The notes: generated by a model not told the origin, from the sequence alone. 21,335 nucleotides of DNA from JBBDYH01 sp040901795 (GCA_040901795.1 JBBDYH010000101.1:1-21335); one strand, 5' to 3'. Numbered from the stretch's first letter, positions 6,536-14,441 are shown. A program made the numbers and translations.

Positions 6536-7872
6536 GTATACCGCACGCCGCGATGCTCCGGCTCGAAGAACGCCGGTAGTAGCCCATCTGCACGCAACAG
6601 CCCCGCGCGTGTCAAACGGATGTCGTCGCCATCAATCTCAACGTAGCCTTCATTCTGATAATCTTGCCAGGCGTCGCGCCAATCGTCGACGATCTCCGCG
6701 CCGAATTTGTTGCGGAAATACGCGGCGTCGAGCCGGCCGGTTTTGAGTTGCAGGATCATTTCGCGCACGAGGAGTTGATGTGGCGTGGGTCGCATGCCGC
6801 GCGAGAGCGGCAATTCGCCGCGCGACAAAGGCTCGGTGTAGGTCGGCCAGTCCGGCTGGTTCTGGTAATGCACCCCGGAGATGTGGCCAAAGCTGGCCAC
6901 GCCTGTCGCCAACAGGTCGCTGCCGCGCCAGAGATTGTCGCGGTAGCTGAAGTTGACCTTGTTTTTCTCTTTCACCACGGTGTACGCGCTCGACGGGGAA
7001 TAGTCTGCGGCGAGCAACTCGTCAAAGGCGTAATCAACCCACGCCCGCTTCGTCGGCCAATCCGCGACCGGCGTCTCGACATGGTTGCCGAGAATGTCCT
7101 TGGAGTACACCGTGTTGAACGGCAGCTCCATCTGATAGATCGTCACGCTGTCGGGGGAGAGGTCGACCGTCCGTTTAATGGTTTCGCGCCAGTTGTCCCA
7201 CGTCTCGCCGACCATGCCCGAGATCAAGTCGATGTTAGTGTTCGCGAAGCCGGTGTCGATGATCCATTTCCACGACTTCATAATCTCGCCGGAAAGATGC
7301 GCCCGACCGTTCTCTTCAAGCACGGCATCGCTGAAGTTCTCGACGCCCAGGCTCACGCGCGTGATGCCGAGTTCCTTGAGCGTTTTGATTTTCGGCTCGC
7401 TGAGCGTGCCCGGCTCGCACTCGAACGTGACCTCTTCGGCATGGTCCCAGTTGATGTTCGCCCGCAGGCGATCGACCAGCGACGTGAGCTGTTTCGCGGA
7501 AAGAAAAGAGGGCGTGCCGCCGCCGAAATAGACGAACCGGAACGGCCGATTGCCCATCACCGGCAGTTTGCTCACCAATTCGATCTCGCGCGACAGCGCC
7601 GCGACGTAATCTTCCACCTCGTGCGCGTTTTTGTCGGTGTAGACGCGAAAGTAGCAGAACTTGCAGCGCTTCCGGCAAAAAGGGATGTGCAGATATAGAC
7701 CGAGCGGCGTTGGTTCGTTGGTCGGTTTGCCTTCCTCATCCCAACCGTGCAGCGGCGGCGCATTCATCGCCGAGTGCACCTCCGCCAGCCCTTCAGCCGT
7801 CCATTGCGAGAACGGCGGGTAATTGGAGATGAAGTAACTGCCTACCTCAGTCTTAACCGTGTCCGTAGCCAT
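6532..7872 (-). CDS. Radical SAM protein of the HemN/HemW family
   Basis: A 446-residue radical SAM enzyme related to oxygen-independent coproporphyrinogen III oxidase. The cluster motif is CRKRCKFC (Cys66, Cys70, Cys73), preceded by LYLHIPF, which is typical of the family. The SAM-binding glycine motif is FGGGTPSFL (116-124), and NIDLISGMVGET follows in the usual place. True HemN has a further Cys two residues after the third; here the sequence is CYF, as in the HemW haem chaperones and other relatives. The N-terminal GSYFISNYPPFSQW region, however, recalls the HemN opening. It could act in haem synthesis, as a haem chaperone or in another radical reaction; these cannot be separated from the sequence. 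GAGAGGCGG precedes the ATG. It is the first gene of a run with Uma2 and gcvH. Confidence 0.88.
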   Translation of the reverse strand: MATDTVKTEVGSYFISNYPPFSQWTAEGLAEVHSAMNAPPLHGWDEEGKPTNEPTPLGLYLHIPFCRKRCKFCYFRVYTDKNAHEVEDYVAALSREIELVSKLPVMGNRPFRFVYFGGGTPSFLSAKQLTSLVDRLRANINWDHAEEVTFECEPGTLSEPKIKTLKELGITRVSLGVENFSDAVLEENGRAHLSGEIMKSWKWIIDTGFANTNIDLISGMVGETWDNWRETIKRTVDLSPDSVTIYQMELPFNTVYSKDILGNHVETPVADWPTKRAWVDYAFDELLAADYSPSSAYTVVKEKNKVNFSYRDNLWRGSDLLATGVASFGHISGVHYQNQPDWPTYTEPLSRGELPLSRGMRPTPHQLLVREMILQLKTGRLDAAYFRNKFGAEIVDDWRDAWQDYQNEGYVEIDGDDIRLTRAGLLRADGLLPAFFEPEHRGVRYT

Positions 7873-7891
7873 CAGCCGCCTCTCTTCCCTA

Positions 7892-7928
7892 TGGAGTGCG
7901 GGGACTCGTCACCGCTTTGGATTTCAAT
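7892..7928 (+). repeat. Dispersed 37-base repeat, copy 1
   Basis: Begins TGGAGTGCGG and ends CGCTTTGGATTTCAAT. It matches the copies at 7972-8010 (reverse) and 18371-18407. With copy 2 it forms a widely spaced inverted pair upstream of the radical SAM start. Confidence 0.75.
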
Positions 7929-7971
7929 GCGTCGGAAATTCAATTGAACGTAGCCTCGCCATGAAAACTTG

Positions 7972-8010
7972 TTTGAAATCAAAAGTGACGACAAGTCGTC
8001 GCACTCCAAA
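7972..8010 (-). repeat. Dispersed 37-base repeat, copy 2
   Basis: The reverse complement reads TTTGGAGTGCGACGACTT and ends in TTTTGATTTCAAA, the same family as 7892-7928 and 18371-18407. Its centre, GACGACAAGTCGTC, is a compact hairpin-forming palindrome. It lies just past the stop codon of the PQQ-propeller gene, in the same sense as that gene. Confidence 0.75.
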
Positions 8011-8013
8011 GAT

Positions 8014-9198
8014 TTATTTTGCCCCAAAACAATACACATGTCCGTCGTCGCTGGCGATGATCAAGCGGCCACCGGCTACGGCGGGCGAGCCGGTGAAGCT
8101 GCCGCCGGCTTCGTATTGCCATTCCTGTTTCCCCGACTTCAGGCTCAACCCATACAGGCGACCGTCGCTGGCGCCGAAGTAGACCCGATTGCCGGCTACG
8201 ATCGGCGACGAATCGATCGCACGCCGCGCCGAGAACTTCCAGCGCTCTTCACCCGTCTTGGGGTCCATCGCTCGCAGGACCTTGTCCCGACCGCCAAAGA
8301 TCACGGCATAAGGCGTCGCTGCCGCCGATGAGCGAATGGCCAAACTGCGCGACTTGTCCTGAAACTGCCACTTGACTTCCTGCGTCTTCCAATCGATCCC
8401 AAAGAACGTGCCCGCCTCAGTGCCGAAGTACACCATGTTGTCGAGCGCCGCAGGCGTCGAACCGGTGGGAGACTCGATCGGCACATCGCCAATCGCTTCC
8501 CCCTTTTCCACGTCGATGATGTGCAGCTTTCCGTCGCAGCCGGCCAGAAACGCGCGGCCCTCGACGATCGTCGGCGAGCAACGAATCTGGTCCTCGATCT
8601 GATACTTCCAGGCTTCTTTGCCGCTGACGGCGTTGAGCGCGTACAGCGTGCCGTCCTGGGAGCCAAACAGCACGTTTTCTTTGTAAAAGTTGGGAGCCGA
8701 GTCGATCTGGGCCTGGGTATTCACCTGCCACTGCTCGCTGCCATTCGCGGCATCGAGGCAATGGAAGACTCCATCGATATCGCCAACGTACAGTCGTCCG
8801 TCACGATATGCCGCGCCGGCGCCATATCCGGCCTCTTGCTTAGTCTTCCACTTTTCTTTGCCCGTCGGCAGGTCGATGGCATGAAATCCGCCGTCAAGAT
8901 CGCCGACGTAGACGACCCCATCCACCACGATTGGGGTTGCTCCGAACGCGGTCTTCTCGGGCGTATAGGTCCAGAGCAGCTCGGGCTGGTCCGGTAAAGA
9001 TGACGCCGCCACGCCTGTCGCCAGGTTGTTGCCGCGAAACAGCGGCCAGTCGCCTTTCGCCGCCGGCTTGTCAGATTTGCTTGTCGACTCCGCTCGCGAC
9101 GCATCGCTCGGCGACGAACAAGCGCTGGTAAGCGATATGCCCGCGCAGATGGTCATCAGCAACAGGACTCTCGACGAGGTTTTTCGCTGCTGGGACAT
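8014..9198 (-). CDS. PQQ-repeat beta-propeller lipoprotein
   Basis: A 394-residue protein made of repeated PQQ-type blades, each with a core like VYVGDLDGGFHAIDLPTGKE or its variants (LYVGDIDGVFHCLDAANG, VLFGSQDGTLYALNAVSGKE, VYFGASDGRLYGLSLKSGKQ). About seven blades fill residues 50-394, the size and make-up of BamB-like propellers. The N-terminus is a basic, hydrophobic export signal ending SLTSAC, with Cys27 as the possible lipid-bearing residue; the box is not the strict consensus. It would then sit on the periplasmic side of a membrane, as a scaffold or a WD-like interaction surface. There are no quinoprotein dehydrogenase active-site residues, so a redox role is not supported. No strong ribosome site is seen before the ATG. 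Confidence 0.88.
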   Translation of the reverse strand: MSQQRKTSSRVLLLMTICAGISLTSACSSPSDASRAESTSKSDKPAAKGDWPLFRGNNLATGVAASSLPDQPELLWTYTPEKTAFGATPIVVDGVVYVGDLDGGFHAIDLPTGKEKWKTKQEAGYGAGAAYRDGRLYVGDIDGVFHCLDAANGSEQWQVNTQAQIDSAPNFYKENVLFGSQDGTLYALNAVSGKEAWKYQIEDQIRCSPTIVEGRAFLAGCDGKLHIIDVEKGEAIGDVPIESPTGSTPAALDNMVYFGTEAGTFFGIDWKTQEVKWQFQDKSRSLAIRSSAAATPYAVIFGGRDKVLRAMDPKTGEERWKFSARRAIDSSPIVAGNRVYFGASDGRLYGLSLKSGKQEWQYEAGGSFTGSPAVAGGRLIIASDDGHVYCFGAK

Positions 9199-9233
9199 CT
9201 CATTTAGCGCTAACTAAAAGTCTGGTTTTGTTA

Positions 9234-9304
9234 AACCGCCGAGTCGCGGAGACGCAGCGGACCGAAGTTCCTTTGATTCTCGGCGTCTCTGCGTCTCGGC
9301 GGTT
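9234..9304. repeat. Long inverted repeat (possible terminator)
   Basis: Arms of about 26 bases, both reading AACCGCCGAG from their outer ends (9234 and the complement of 9304), pair with roughly four mismatches across a loop of about 20 bases. The right arm also shows an 8-base rhythm (CCGAGACG, CAGAGACG). It lies between the alcohol dehydrogenase stop and the PQQ-propeller start and could end transcription of the former, but no T-tract follows. Confidence 0.7.
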
Positions 9305-9317
9305 CAAAACGGTTCGC

Positions 9318-10469
9318 TCAATACGCCGCTTCGTAAATCGACAGCAACTCGGGCTCGTCTACTGTGCGTGGATTGTGCTTGCCCGTCCACTGTTGGGCCG
9401 CTTCGACGGCCATCTCGGGCAGCTTGTCTCGCTCCACGCCCGACTCCGATAGTCGCGTCGGCAAGCCGGCTCGACCTGCCAGGTCCGCCACAAAGTCGGC
9501 AAGCCCCGCCGCGCCGCTCTCGGGCTGCGGGAAGCCATTGACGCCGGCCGTGCACTCCAACAGTTCGACATACAATCGATTATACTCCGCGCCGTTGAAG
9601 CGGATCACGTGGGGCAGCATCAATCCGATCGCTTGTCCGTGGACGATGCCAAAGTTTGTCGTGAGCGGATTGGCCAGCGCGTGCGCCGCGCCGAGCATGC
9701 TGCTCTCGATCGCCAGGCCGGCAAAGCACGCGCCAAGCTGCATGTCGCTCCGCGATTCAAGGTCGCTGGGGTTTTCCAGCACGTGTGCGAAATTGCCCGC
9801 CAACATCAACCACGCCTCTCGGCTGAAGGCCAGCGACACATGATTGCGACTCTTGGTGACATAGCTCTCCAGTGCGTGGGCGATGGCGTCGATGCCGGTC
9901 AGCGCGGTGATCTGCGGCGGTTGCGTGACCGTCAACACGGGATCGAGCAGGGCGATGCGAAACGTGGCCTTCTTATCGCCACAGGCCATCTTCACATGGG
10001 ACTTGCTGTCGGTGATCAGCGCATACGATTGCGTTTCGCTGCCCGTCCCCGCCGTGGTCGGCACAGCGATCATGGGCAGCATCGCTGTGGTGGCTTTGCC
10101 GGCGCCCCAATAATCCTGCATTCGGCCGCCGTTGGTGTAGATGAAATTGATGCCTTTAGCGCAGTCCATCGAGCTGCCGCCGCCGAGACCGACAATCAGT
10201 TCGGGATCGTAGCGACGGGCCAGCGCCACGCCGGCCTCGACGTTGTCGGTGGTCGGGTTTTCCTCGACTCCGTCGAAAAGATGCACCTCGATCCCGGCTT
10301 TGCGTAGCGCCTGCAAGCCACGATCGGCGTGCCCGGCGGCGACAATGCCGGGGTCGCTCACTAACAGGGCCCGTCGGATCCCCAACTCGCCGGCCAACTC
10401 CCCGAGCGTATCGACCTTGTTGGGGCCGAAGACGATCCGCGTGCGGGAGTGGAAGTCAAAGGGAACCAT
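9318..10469 (-). CDS. Iron-type (group III) alcohol dehydrogenase
   Basis: A 383-residue NAD(P)-dependent dehydrogenase that interconverts an alcohol and an aldehyde. The nucleotide-binding motif GGGSSMDCAK is at 96-105, and PTTAGTGSE at 137-145 is the family signature. The four metal ligands are in place: Asp194 and His198 in GIDAIAHALESY, His263 in GAAHALANPL, and His277 in FGIVHGQ. These positions are close to those of E. coli FucO. The protein is probably cytoplasmic. The ATG has no Shine-Dalgarno sequence; instead a heptad array (10470-10500) abuts the start codon. It follows the aldehyde dehydrogenase gene by 172 bases on the same strand, which suggests that the two act on the same aldehyde. 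Confidence 0.93.
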   Translation of the reverse strand: MVPFDFHSRTRIVFGPNKVDTLGELAGELGIRRALLVSDPGIVAAGHADRGLQALRKAGIEVHLFDGVEENPTTDNVEAGVALARRYDPELIVGLGGGSSMDCAKGINFIYTNGGRMQDYWGAGKATTAMLPMIAVPTTAGTGSETQSYALITDSKSHVKMACGDKKATFRIALLDPVLTVTQPPQITALTGIDAIAHALESYVTKSRNHVSLAFSREAWLMLAGNFAHVLENPSDLESRSDMQLGACFAGLAIESSMLGAAHALANPLTTNFGIVHGQAIGLMLPHVIRFNGAEYNRLYVELLECTAGVNGFPQPESGAAGLADFVADLAGRAGLPTRLSESGVERDKLPEMAVEAAQQWTGKHNPRTVDEPELLSIYEAAY

Positions 10470-10500
10470 GCGGAGGGCGGAGTTTGGAGTGCGGAGTGCG
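10470..10500. repeat. Heptad tandem array abutting a start codon
   Basis: Plus-strand units GCGGAGG, GCGGAGT, TTGGAGT, GCGGAGT, GCG begin at the base next to the alcohol dehydrogenase start codon. The array occupies the place where a ribosome binding site would be expected, and none is visible. Confidence 0.75.
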
Positions 10501-10641
10501 ACCAGGCGGAAGCGGCATGGGATGGCTAACGCGGCCGCTTGGTAATTGTAGGCTCAAACGAGGTGACCAGTGCGACGGTTCCGGCCCCCTCATTCGCGTG
10601 CATTCGCAATCCATTCGCGGCTAATCATGAAACACCGCAGC

Positions 10642-12081
10642 TCACGCCAAGGCGGGGAGTTTCTCTTTGGGCAATTGGTATGCCCGCGCTCGGAACAGGA
10701 AATCGACGATGTTACCCTCGTGCGGCTGCAGCCAGTCGAGCTTGGTGGTGGGGATCGGACCAATGTTCAGCCGGTCAATGTGAACGGCATCGGTAAGCTC
10801 TTGTTGCCAGGCGATGTTGTCGGTAATGGCACTGCCGACCAGCGTTGGGCCGATTTTGTCGAGCATTTTTTCCTGCGGGCATTCGACCACCGTGACAAAC
10901 GGGAACATGTACTCCTTCTTGGCGATCGCCTGGTCCGGCGACGTGCAATGCACGACCGTGGGGCGCAGATAGGCACAGCGCTCCATCTCGACGAGCCGCG
11001 GGCCAGACTTTTCGGTCATGTGTGTAACACCCGATTCCTTCAGATCAACCTCGATCGATTTCCAGACCTGCGCCGCCATGCCGGGAACGGTAAACGCGGC
11101 CAGGCTCGCTTGCGGATCATCCGGCGGCTTGACTTCGAGGGGCCCCAGCCGCTCGGCGAGAGCCTGCGCAATCTCCTTGGTGTGCCGGGAGGCCCAAATA
11201 CCGGAGCAGTTGATGCAGCCGCGGCCGCTGTTGATATGAACGCTCTCGACCATCAGGTCGAGGTACTTCTCCCACTGATCGACCTGGTCGTCGCCCAAGA
11301 GAATTTTGCTAAAGCCCGGGCCGTGCGCCTGCACGCGCGGATTGCCCTTATAGCGATCCACCGTGGCCGTGCCGCCGAAGATCATGCTGCGCTGACAAGC
11401 GTTGAGCACCGCGGCGCCGACATCGCCTCCGCCGGGATAGATCGATATCGCCTCGGACGGGATGCCGGCCTGCGTGAACGCCGCCGTCATGCGGTACGGC
11501 GTCCAGGGCTCCTGCGGACCCGGCTTGAGCACCAGGCCGACCTGCATCGGGATGACCGGGAGCCACAGCGTGTGGACACCTGGCGAATTCGACGGCAGAA
11601 CCAGACCAACGGCCGGCGATTGCGCTTGATAGCTGACGACCACGCCGCGGTTCTCGATGCCGTAACCGCGCGAAAGGATCGAGAGCGGCAGGCCCCGCGT
11701 GAGTGCGTCGAGCATGCGGTTCATGTTCGACAGCACGAAGTAGTTTTTTTGCATGTTCGCCTTGCACATGTGCACCGGCAGACCCGTGCTCGCCGATTGC
11801 TGGCCGGCGAACTCGTCGGGCGATTGAGTACCGTCCCCCAACGGGAGCGTGGCATTGAGGTACAGCTCGCCCGCCTTCTTGACGCGCTCGATCAAGTCTT
11901 CAATCGGGATATCGCGCAGCACCTGCCGGGCGCGCGGAGCATGGCGCATATCGCGCTCCAGCAGGCCGCCATTGGCCTGACTGACCTTGGCAATCGGTTC
12001 GCCCGTGAGGAAATGGCGGACCTCGTCTTTTTCCAGCGAGTCGTAGGGCTTGCCCCAGCGGAGGACGGGTAAATTCAGCAT
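10642..12081 (-). CDS. Aldehyde dehydrogenase family protein without the general-base Glu
   Basis: A 479-residue member of the aldehyde dehydrogenase superfamily. Cofactor-site features are PSNSPGVHTLWLPV (163-176), LKPG with Lys187, and IFGGTATVDRY (234-244) in place of the usual F-TGS motif. The catalytic cysteine is Cys289 in NSGRGCINC. Where hydrolysing family members have the ELGGK motif with the general-base Glu, this protein reads QAHGPGFSK (251-259), so that Glu is absent. Loss of it is usual in CoA-acylating and other thioester-handling members, which suggests that this enzyme reduces an acyl thioester to an aldehyde. The N-terminal 140 residues (SQANGGLLERD and onward) form a long extension. 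Neighbours are a LuxE/PaaK-like adenylating enzyme upstream and an alcohol dehydrogenase downstream. No good ribosome site precedes the ATG. Confidence 0.85.
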   Translation of the reverse strand: MLNLPVLRWGKPYDSLEKDEVRHFLTGEPIAKVSQANGGLLERDMRHAPRARQVLRDIPIEDLIERVKKAGELYLNATLPLGDGTQSPDEFAGQQSASTGLPVHMCKANMQKNYFVLSNMNRMLDALTRGLPLSILSRGYGIENRGVVVSYQAQSPAVGLVLPSNSPGVHTLWLPVIPMQVGLVLKPGPQEPWTPYRMTAAFTQAGIPSEAISIYPGGGDVGAAVLNACQRSMIFGGTATVDRYKGNPRVQAHGPGFSKILLGDDQVDQWEKYLDLMVESVHINSGRGCINCSGIWASRHTKEIAQALAERLGPLEVKPPDDPQASLAAFTVPGMAAQVWKSIEVDLKESGVTHMTEKSGPRLVEMERCAYLRPTVVHCTSPDQAIAKKEYMFPFVTVVECPQEKMLDKIGPTLVGSAITDNIAWQQELTDAVHIDRLNIGPIPTTKLDWLQPHEGNIVDFLFRARAYQLPKEKLPALA

Positions 12082-12125
12082 GGCAGTGCAGTCGTCCGAG
12101 TTCGAGTGAGAAATCGTACAAGTCG

Positions 12126-12308
12126 CTAGTTTGTCGGTTGGGTCGCCGGCAGCTCTGGAAGAGGGCTTTCGAGCACTTTCTCGAACTGACGACGTGCCTC
12201 GATCAAACGTGCATTCTGCTCGTCGCCCGTGAGCGCGGCCAACTCCGATTGGGCAGTCTCTTTCCAGCGATCGACTTCGGCCAAGTACTGATCCAAAGTC
12301 AGGTCCAT
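12126..12308 (-). CDS. Small protein encoded with the PIN protein, candidate antitoxin
   Basis: A 60-residue, charged, probably helical protein (MDLTLDQYLAEVDRWKETAQ, then LIEARRQFEKVLESPLPELP) with no family I recognise. Its ATG follows GGAGGT by 6 bases and overlaps the last 10 bases of the PIN gene, so the two are translationally coupled. By position it could be the antitoxin of that PIN protein, although no DNA-binding fold is obvious. The longer upstream extension of the frame lies wholly inside the PIN gene and is not used. The next gene downstream is the aldehyde dehydrogenase, 44 bases away. Confidence 0.7.
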   Translation of the reverse strand: MDLTLDQYLAEVDRWKETAQSELAALTGDEQNARLIEARRQFEKVLESPLPELPATQPTN

Positions 12309-12772
12309 TCCAGTACCTCCAGTGGTGTATGAATCTCTAGGCCGCGCGAATAGCCGCTCAACACACCCACGGCGTTGAAACCCTCCGATTTGCGCACATT
12401 TGCGATGTGCCGATAGTTCCAGCTTACCAAGAGATCGAGTTCGTGCACCATTGCGCAAGCGACATGTCGGCCGTCGTCCATGCGTCTCCGCGGCAAGATT
12501 CCCTCGTCAACAAATCGTTGTGCAAGTGAGTCCACATCCGCCGTAACGGGTAGGACCAGAGGCCGAATTCGGGCGATCCAATCAATGATTTCCCGTTGAG
12601 TTTTTTCGGGCGCCTTGCTGATCTCCAGTAAGACGACGTCGCTAATACAGGCGTCGAAAACCTTCTGTTCGCAGCGCGAAAAGAATTCCAGCGTAGGCTC
12701 GCGCAGCGTGGGAATTTGGCCGGTTTCCAACATTCCCCACACACTCGTTTCGACATACACGTGTCGAGCCAT
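12299..12772 (-). CDS. PIN-domain (VapC-like) protein
   Basis: A 157-residue PIN-fold protein, typically a metal-dependent RNase and often the toxin of a toxin-antitoxin pair. It opens VYVETSVWG (5-13), with Glu8 where many family members have Asp; the ETS form is common in one VapC-like subfamily. Further acidic and conserved positions are LLEISK (48-53), RRRMDDGRHVACA (95-107, Asp99/Asp100) and LLVSWNYRHIANV (114-126). It is cytoplasmic. The overlap with a 60-residue downstream gene suggests a pair in which the nuclease is encoded first, the reverse of classical vapBC order. It lies between the adenylating enzyme and the aldehyde dehydrogenase on the same strand, probably as an insertion into that gene set. 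The ribosome site is weak. Confidence 0.82.
   Translation of the reverse strand: MARHVYVETSVWGMLETGQIPTLREPTLEFFSRCEQKVFDACISDVVLLEISKAPEKTQREIIDWIARIRPLVLPVTADVDSLAQRFVDEGILPRRRMDDGRHVACAMVHELDLLVSWNYRHIANVRKSEGFNAVGVLSGYSRGLEIHTPLEVLEWT
12315..12320 (-). promoter_or_regulatory. Ribosome binding site inside the PIN gene
   Basis: GGAGGT on the minus strand ends 6 bases before the ATG at 12308. It decides the start of the 60-residue gene and lies within the last codons of the PIN gene. Confidence 0.8.
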
Positions 12773-12825
12773 GTATCAATCTCATCGTTAACCGTGCCGT
12801 CGCAAATCATGATCGCCAGTCGCGT

Positions 12826-13950
12826 TCAATAAACGCCCACGGTCGTCGCCTCCGCCAGTTCATGAAACGGCCGCACGCCGCTCACGCCGTCCCAAGGATA
12901 TTTTACGTACGGACGCTCCCGTTCGCCTTCGTCGCGCTCCATAAATCCCGGCACGAAAAACTCTCTGGTCAACGTCGTCAGCTTCACGCGGCCCGTCCCA
13001 CCGTACGGCACCAGCGTGTGGTAATCGCCGAACTCCACGACTTCGATCGCGGCCCGCGGCTGCGGTGCGTAATAGCTGATCTTATAGCCCTCCTCGGGCG
13101 TCACCGGCTTGCTCGCCGCCAGGCCCATCAACGTATTGCCGTAGGTCGGCGTCATGTAGACGCCTTCTAAAAACTCCTCGGTGGCGAACCGCGTCCACTG
13201 CGGCGTAAACTCGGTGCCGCCAGAAAAAATGCCCGTGATGCCGGACTGGCGGATGCTCGACCCACGTTTCTCCAACTCGATCGCCAGCGCTTCGAGCAGC
13301 TTCGGTGTGGTAAACATGCAGCGAATATCGTGGCCGGCGGACAGAATCGTGATCGCCTGCTCGATGCAGTGCTGCTTATACGCCTCCAGGTGCTCCATCC
13401 AGCCTTTCTTGATCAGTTTGATCACCCACCGCGGGTCGAGATCGATGCAGAAGCAGATTCCGCCGCGAAACTGGGCCAGATGCTCCACGGCCAGCCGCAA
13501 CCGCCGCGGCCCGCTTGGACCCAGCATCAGCCAGTTCGATCCCTTGGGAAAATACTCTTCGGGCAACGAGTCGCTGAACATCGAGTAATCAATGCGAAAG
13601 TCATCGATAGTGATGCGCGACTTCGGAATGCCGGTCGTGCCGCCGGTCTCGAAGACGTAGATCGGCTTGTCGGCGTACGCCTTCGGCACCCAGCGGCGCA
13701 CCGGCCCGCCGCGGAGCCACTCGTCCTGGAACTCGGGAAACTTCTTGAGATCGTCGTAGGTCTTGACCTCTTTGAGCGGATCGAACCTCAGCTCCTTTCG
13801 CTTTTCCAGCCAGAAAGGACACCCCGTTGATTCGTGAAAGTGCCACTGCACGGTTTCATGCGTATGCGCGTCGAGTCGGTCGCGCGCGGCTTTCACCAGC
13901 GCGTCGATTTCCAGGTTTGGGGATCCAGGGGTTGCGGTGGTCGTGCTCAT
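12826..13950 (-). CDS. LuxE/PaaK-like adenylate-forming enzyme
   Basis: A 374-residue protein of the AMP-forming acyl-activating superfamily, closest in features to phenylacetate-CoA ligase (PaaK) and LuxE acyl-protein synthetase. The ATP-loop motif is TGGTTGIPKS (102-111). Further core motifs are FSGGTEFTP (242-250), PTYGNTLMG (268-276) and the hinge-like GGTGRVKLTTL (317-327). The protein ends soon after the hinge, so the small C-terminal domain that completes thioester formation in CoA ligases is missing or very short, as in LuxE-sized proteins. LuxE carries the acyl group on a C-terminal Cys; none is present in the last 150 residues here. It probably activates a carboxylic acid in the cytoplasm. 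A TTG start at 14025 would add 25 residues, but its ribosome site is too close. Confidence 0.8.
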   Translation of the reverse strand: MSTTTATPGSPNLEIDALVKAARDRLDAHTHETVQWHFHESTGCPFWLEKRKELRFDPLKEVKTYDDLKKFPEFQDEWLRGGPVRRWVPKAYADKPIYVFETGGTTGIPKSRITIDDFRIDYSMFSDSLPEEYFPKGSNWLMLGPSGPRRLRLAVEHLAQFRGGICFCIDLDPRWVIKLIKKGWMEHLEAYKQHCIEQAITILSAGHDIRCMFTTPKLLEALAIELEKRGSSIRQSGITGIFSGGTEFTPQWTRFATEEFLEGVYMTPTYGNTLMGLAASKPVTPEEGYKISYYAPQPRAAIEVVEFGDYHTLVPYGGTGRVKLTTLTREFFVPGFMERDEGERERPYVKYPWDGVSGVRPFHELAEATTVGVY

Positions 13951-14441
13951 GTTCGAATCCGGAGAGCAAAGAGGGCGGTCGGTTGGGTGGGCGGCAGGAA
14001 GGCCTACTGGCACTTGTTCAAACAACTCTCCTCTATGACTTGAAAATATCGCCGCCGACGAGAAAACACAACGCCCGCAGCCGCTAAGGCGGCCCAGCCA
14101 TCACATTTACTACTCAAGTCAGCGCAGACAAACGCGCGCCAGGCAATCGCCGCACGCGCGGAGCGAAGCGAGGCGGCCACGGTCCTTCGACCGCGTTTCG
14201 GACCGACGTAGCGGGATAAAAGGGATGGCATCAAAACGCGAGGCAGCGGGACCATGCCTTGCCTCGTTGATTCTTACAAACACGGGGCGGTCTGGGGAAG
14301 ACCGACTGGGAAGGCCGAGCGGCACGCGGCGACGTTCGTGAACCGCCCGTCAGGCGGGACGCTCAGGTCAAAATATCATTCTCACTCGATAGATTCAACG
14401 GCCGCCGCGCGGGCGAATCGACCGAGGTGGCCTTTCGATAT
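13951..14441. other. Intergenic region without a supported gene
   Basis: This stretch separates the anti-sigma-like gene from the adenylating enzyme and should hold the promoter of the latter. Short frames here have no family signature. A small hairpin, CCGCCCGTCAGGCGGG at 14344-14359, lies about 80 bases past the anti-sigma stop and might help end its transcript. I see no tRNA or other RNA gene. Confidence 0.55.

Noticed and set aside
6664..7698. A 344-codon open frame on the plus strand
   Set aside because: It is antisense to the radical SAM gene, whose motifs are clear; the frame has no recognisable domain.
8014..9198. PQQ-dependent alcohol dehydrogenase to go with the nearby dehydrogenases
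   Set aside because: The protein has propeller blades of the BamB type and a lipoprotein-like leader but lacks the size and active-site residues of quinoprotein dehydrogenases.
10570..12072. A 500-codon open frame on the plus strand
   Set aside because: It is antisense to the aldehyde dehydrogenase gene, is rich in Arg, His and Ala and shows no family signature. It is the usual mirror frame of a GC-rich gene.
12299..12772. Loss of the first PIN catalytic acid (Glu8 for Asp)
   Set aside because: ETS in place of DTS is common in one VapC-like subfamily, so it does not indicate an inactive protein.
13951..14441. A possible hidden RNA gene in the 490-base gap
   Set aside because: No tRNA-like cloverleaf or conserved RNA motif could be traced by eye; only one short hairpin was seen.
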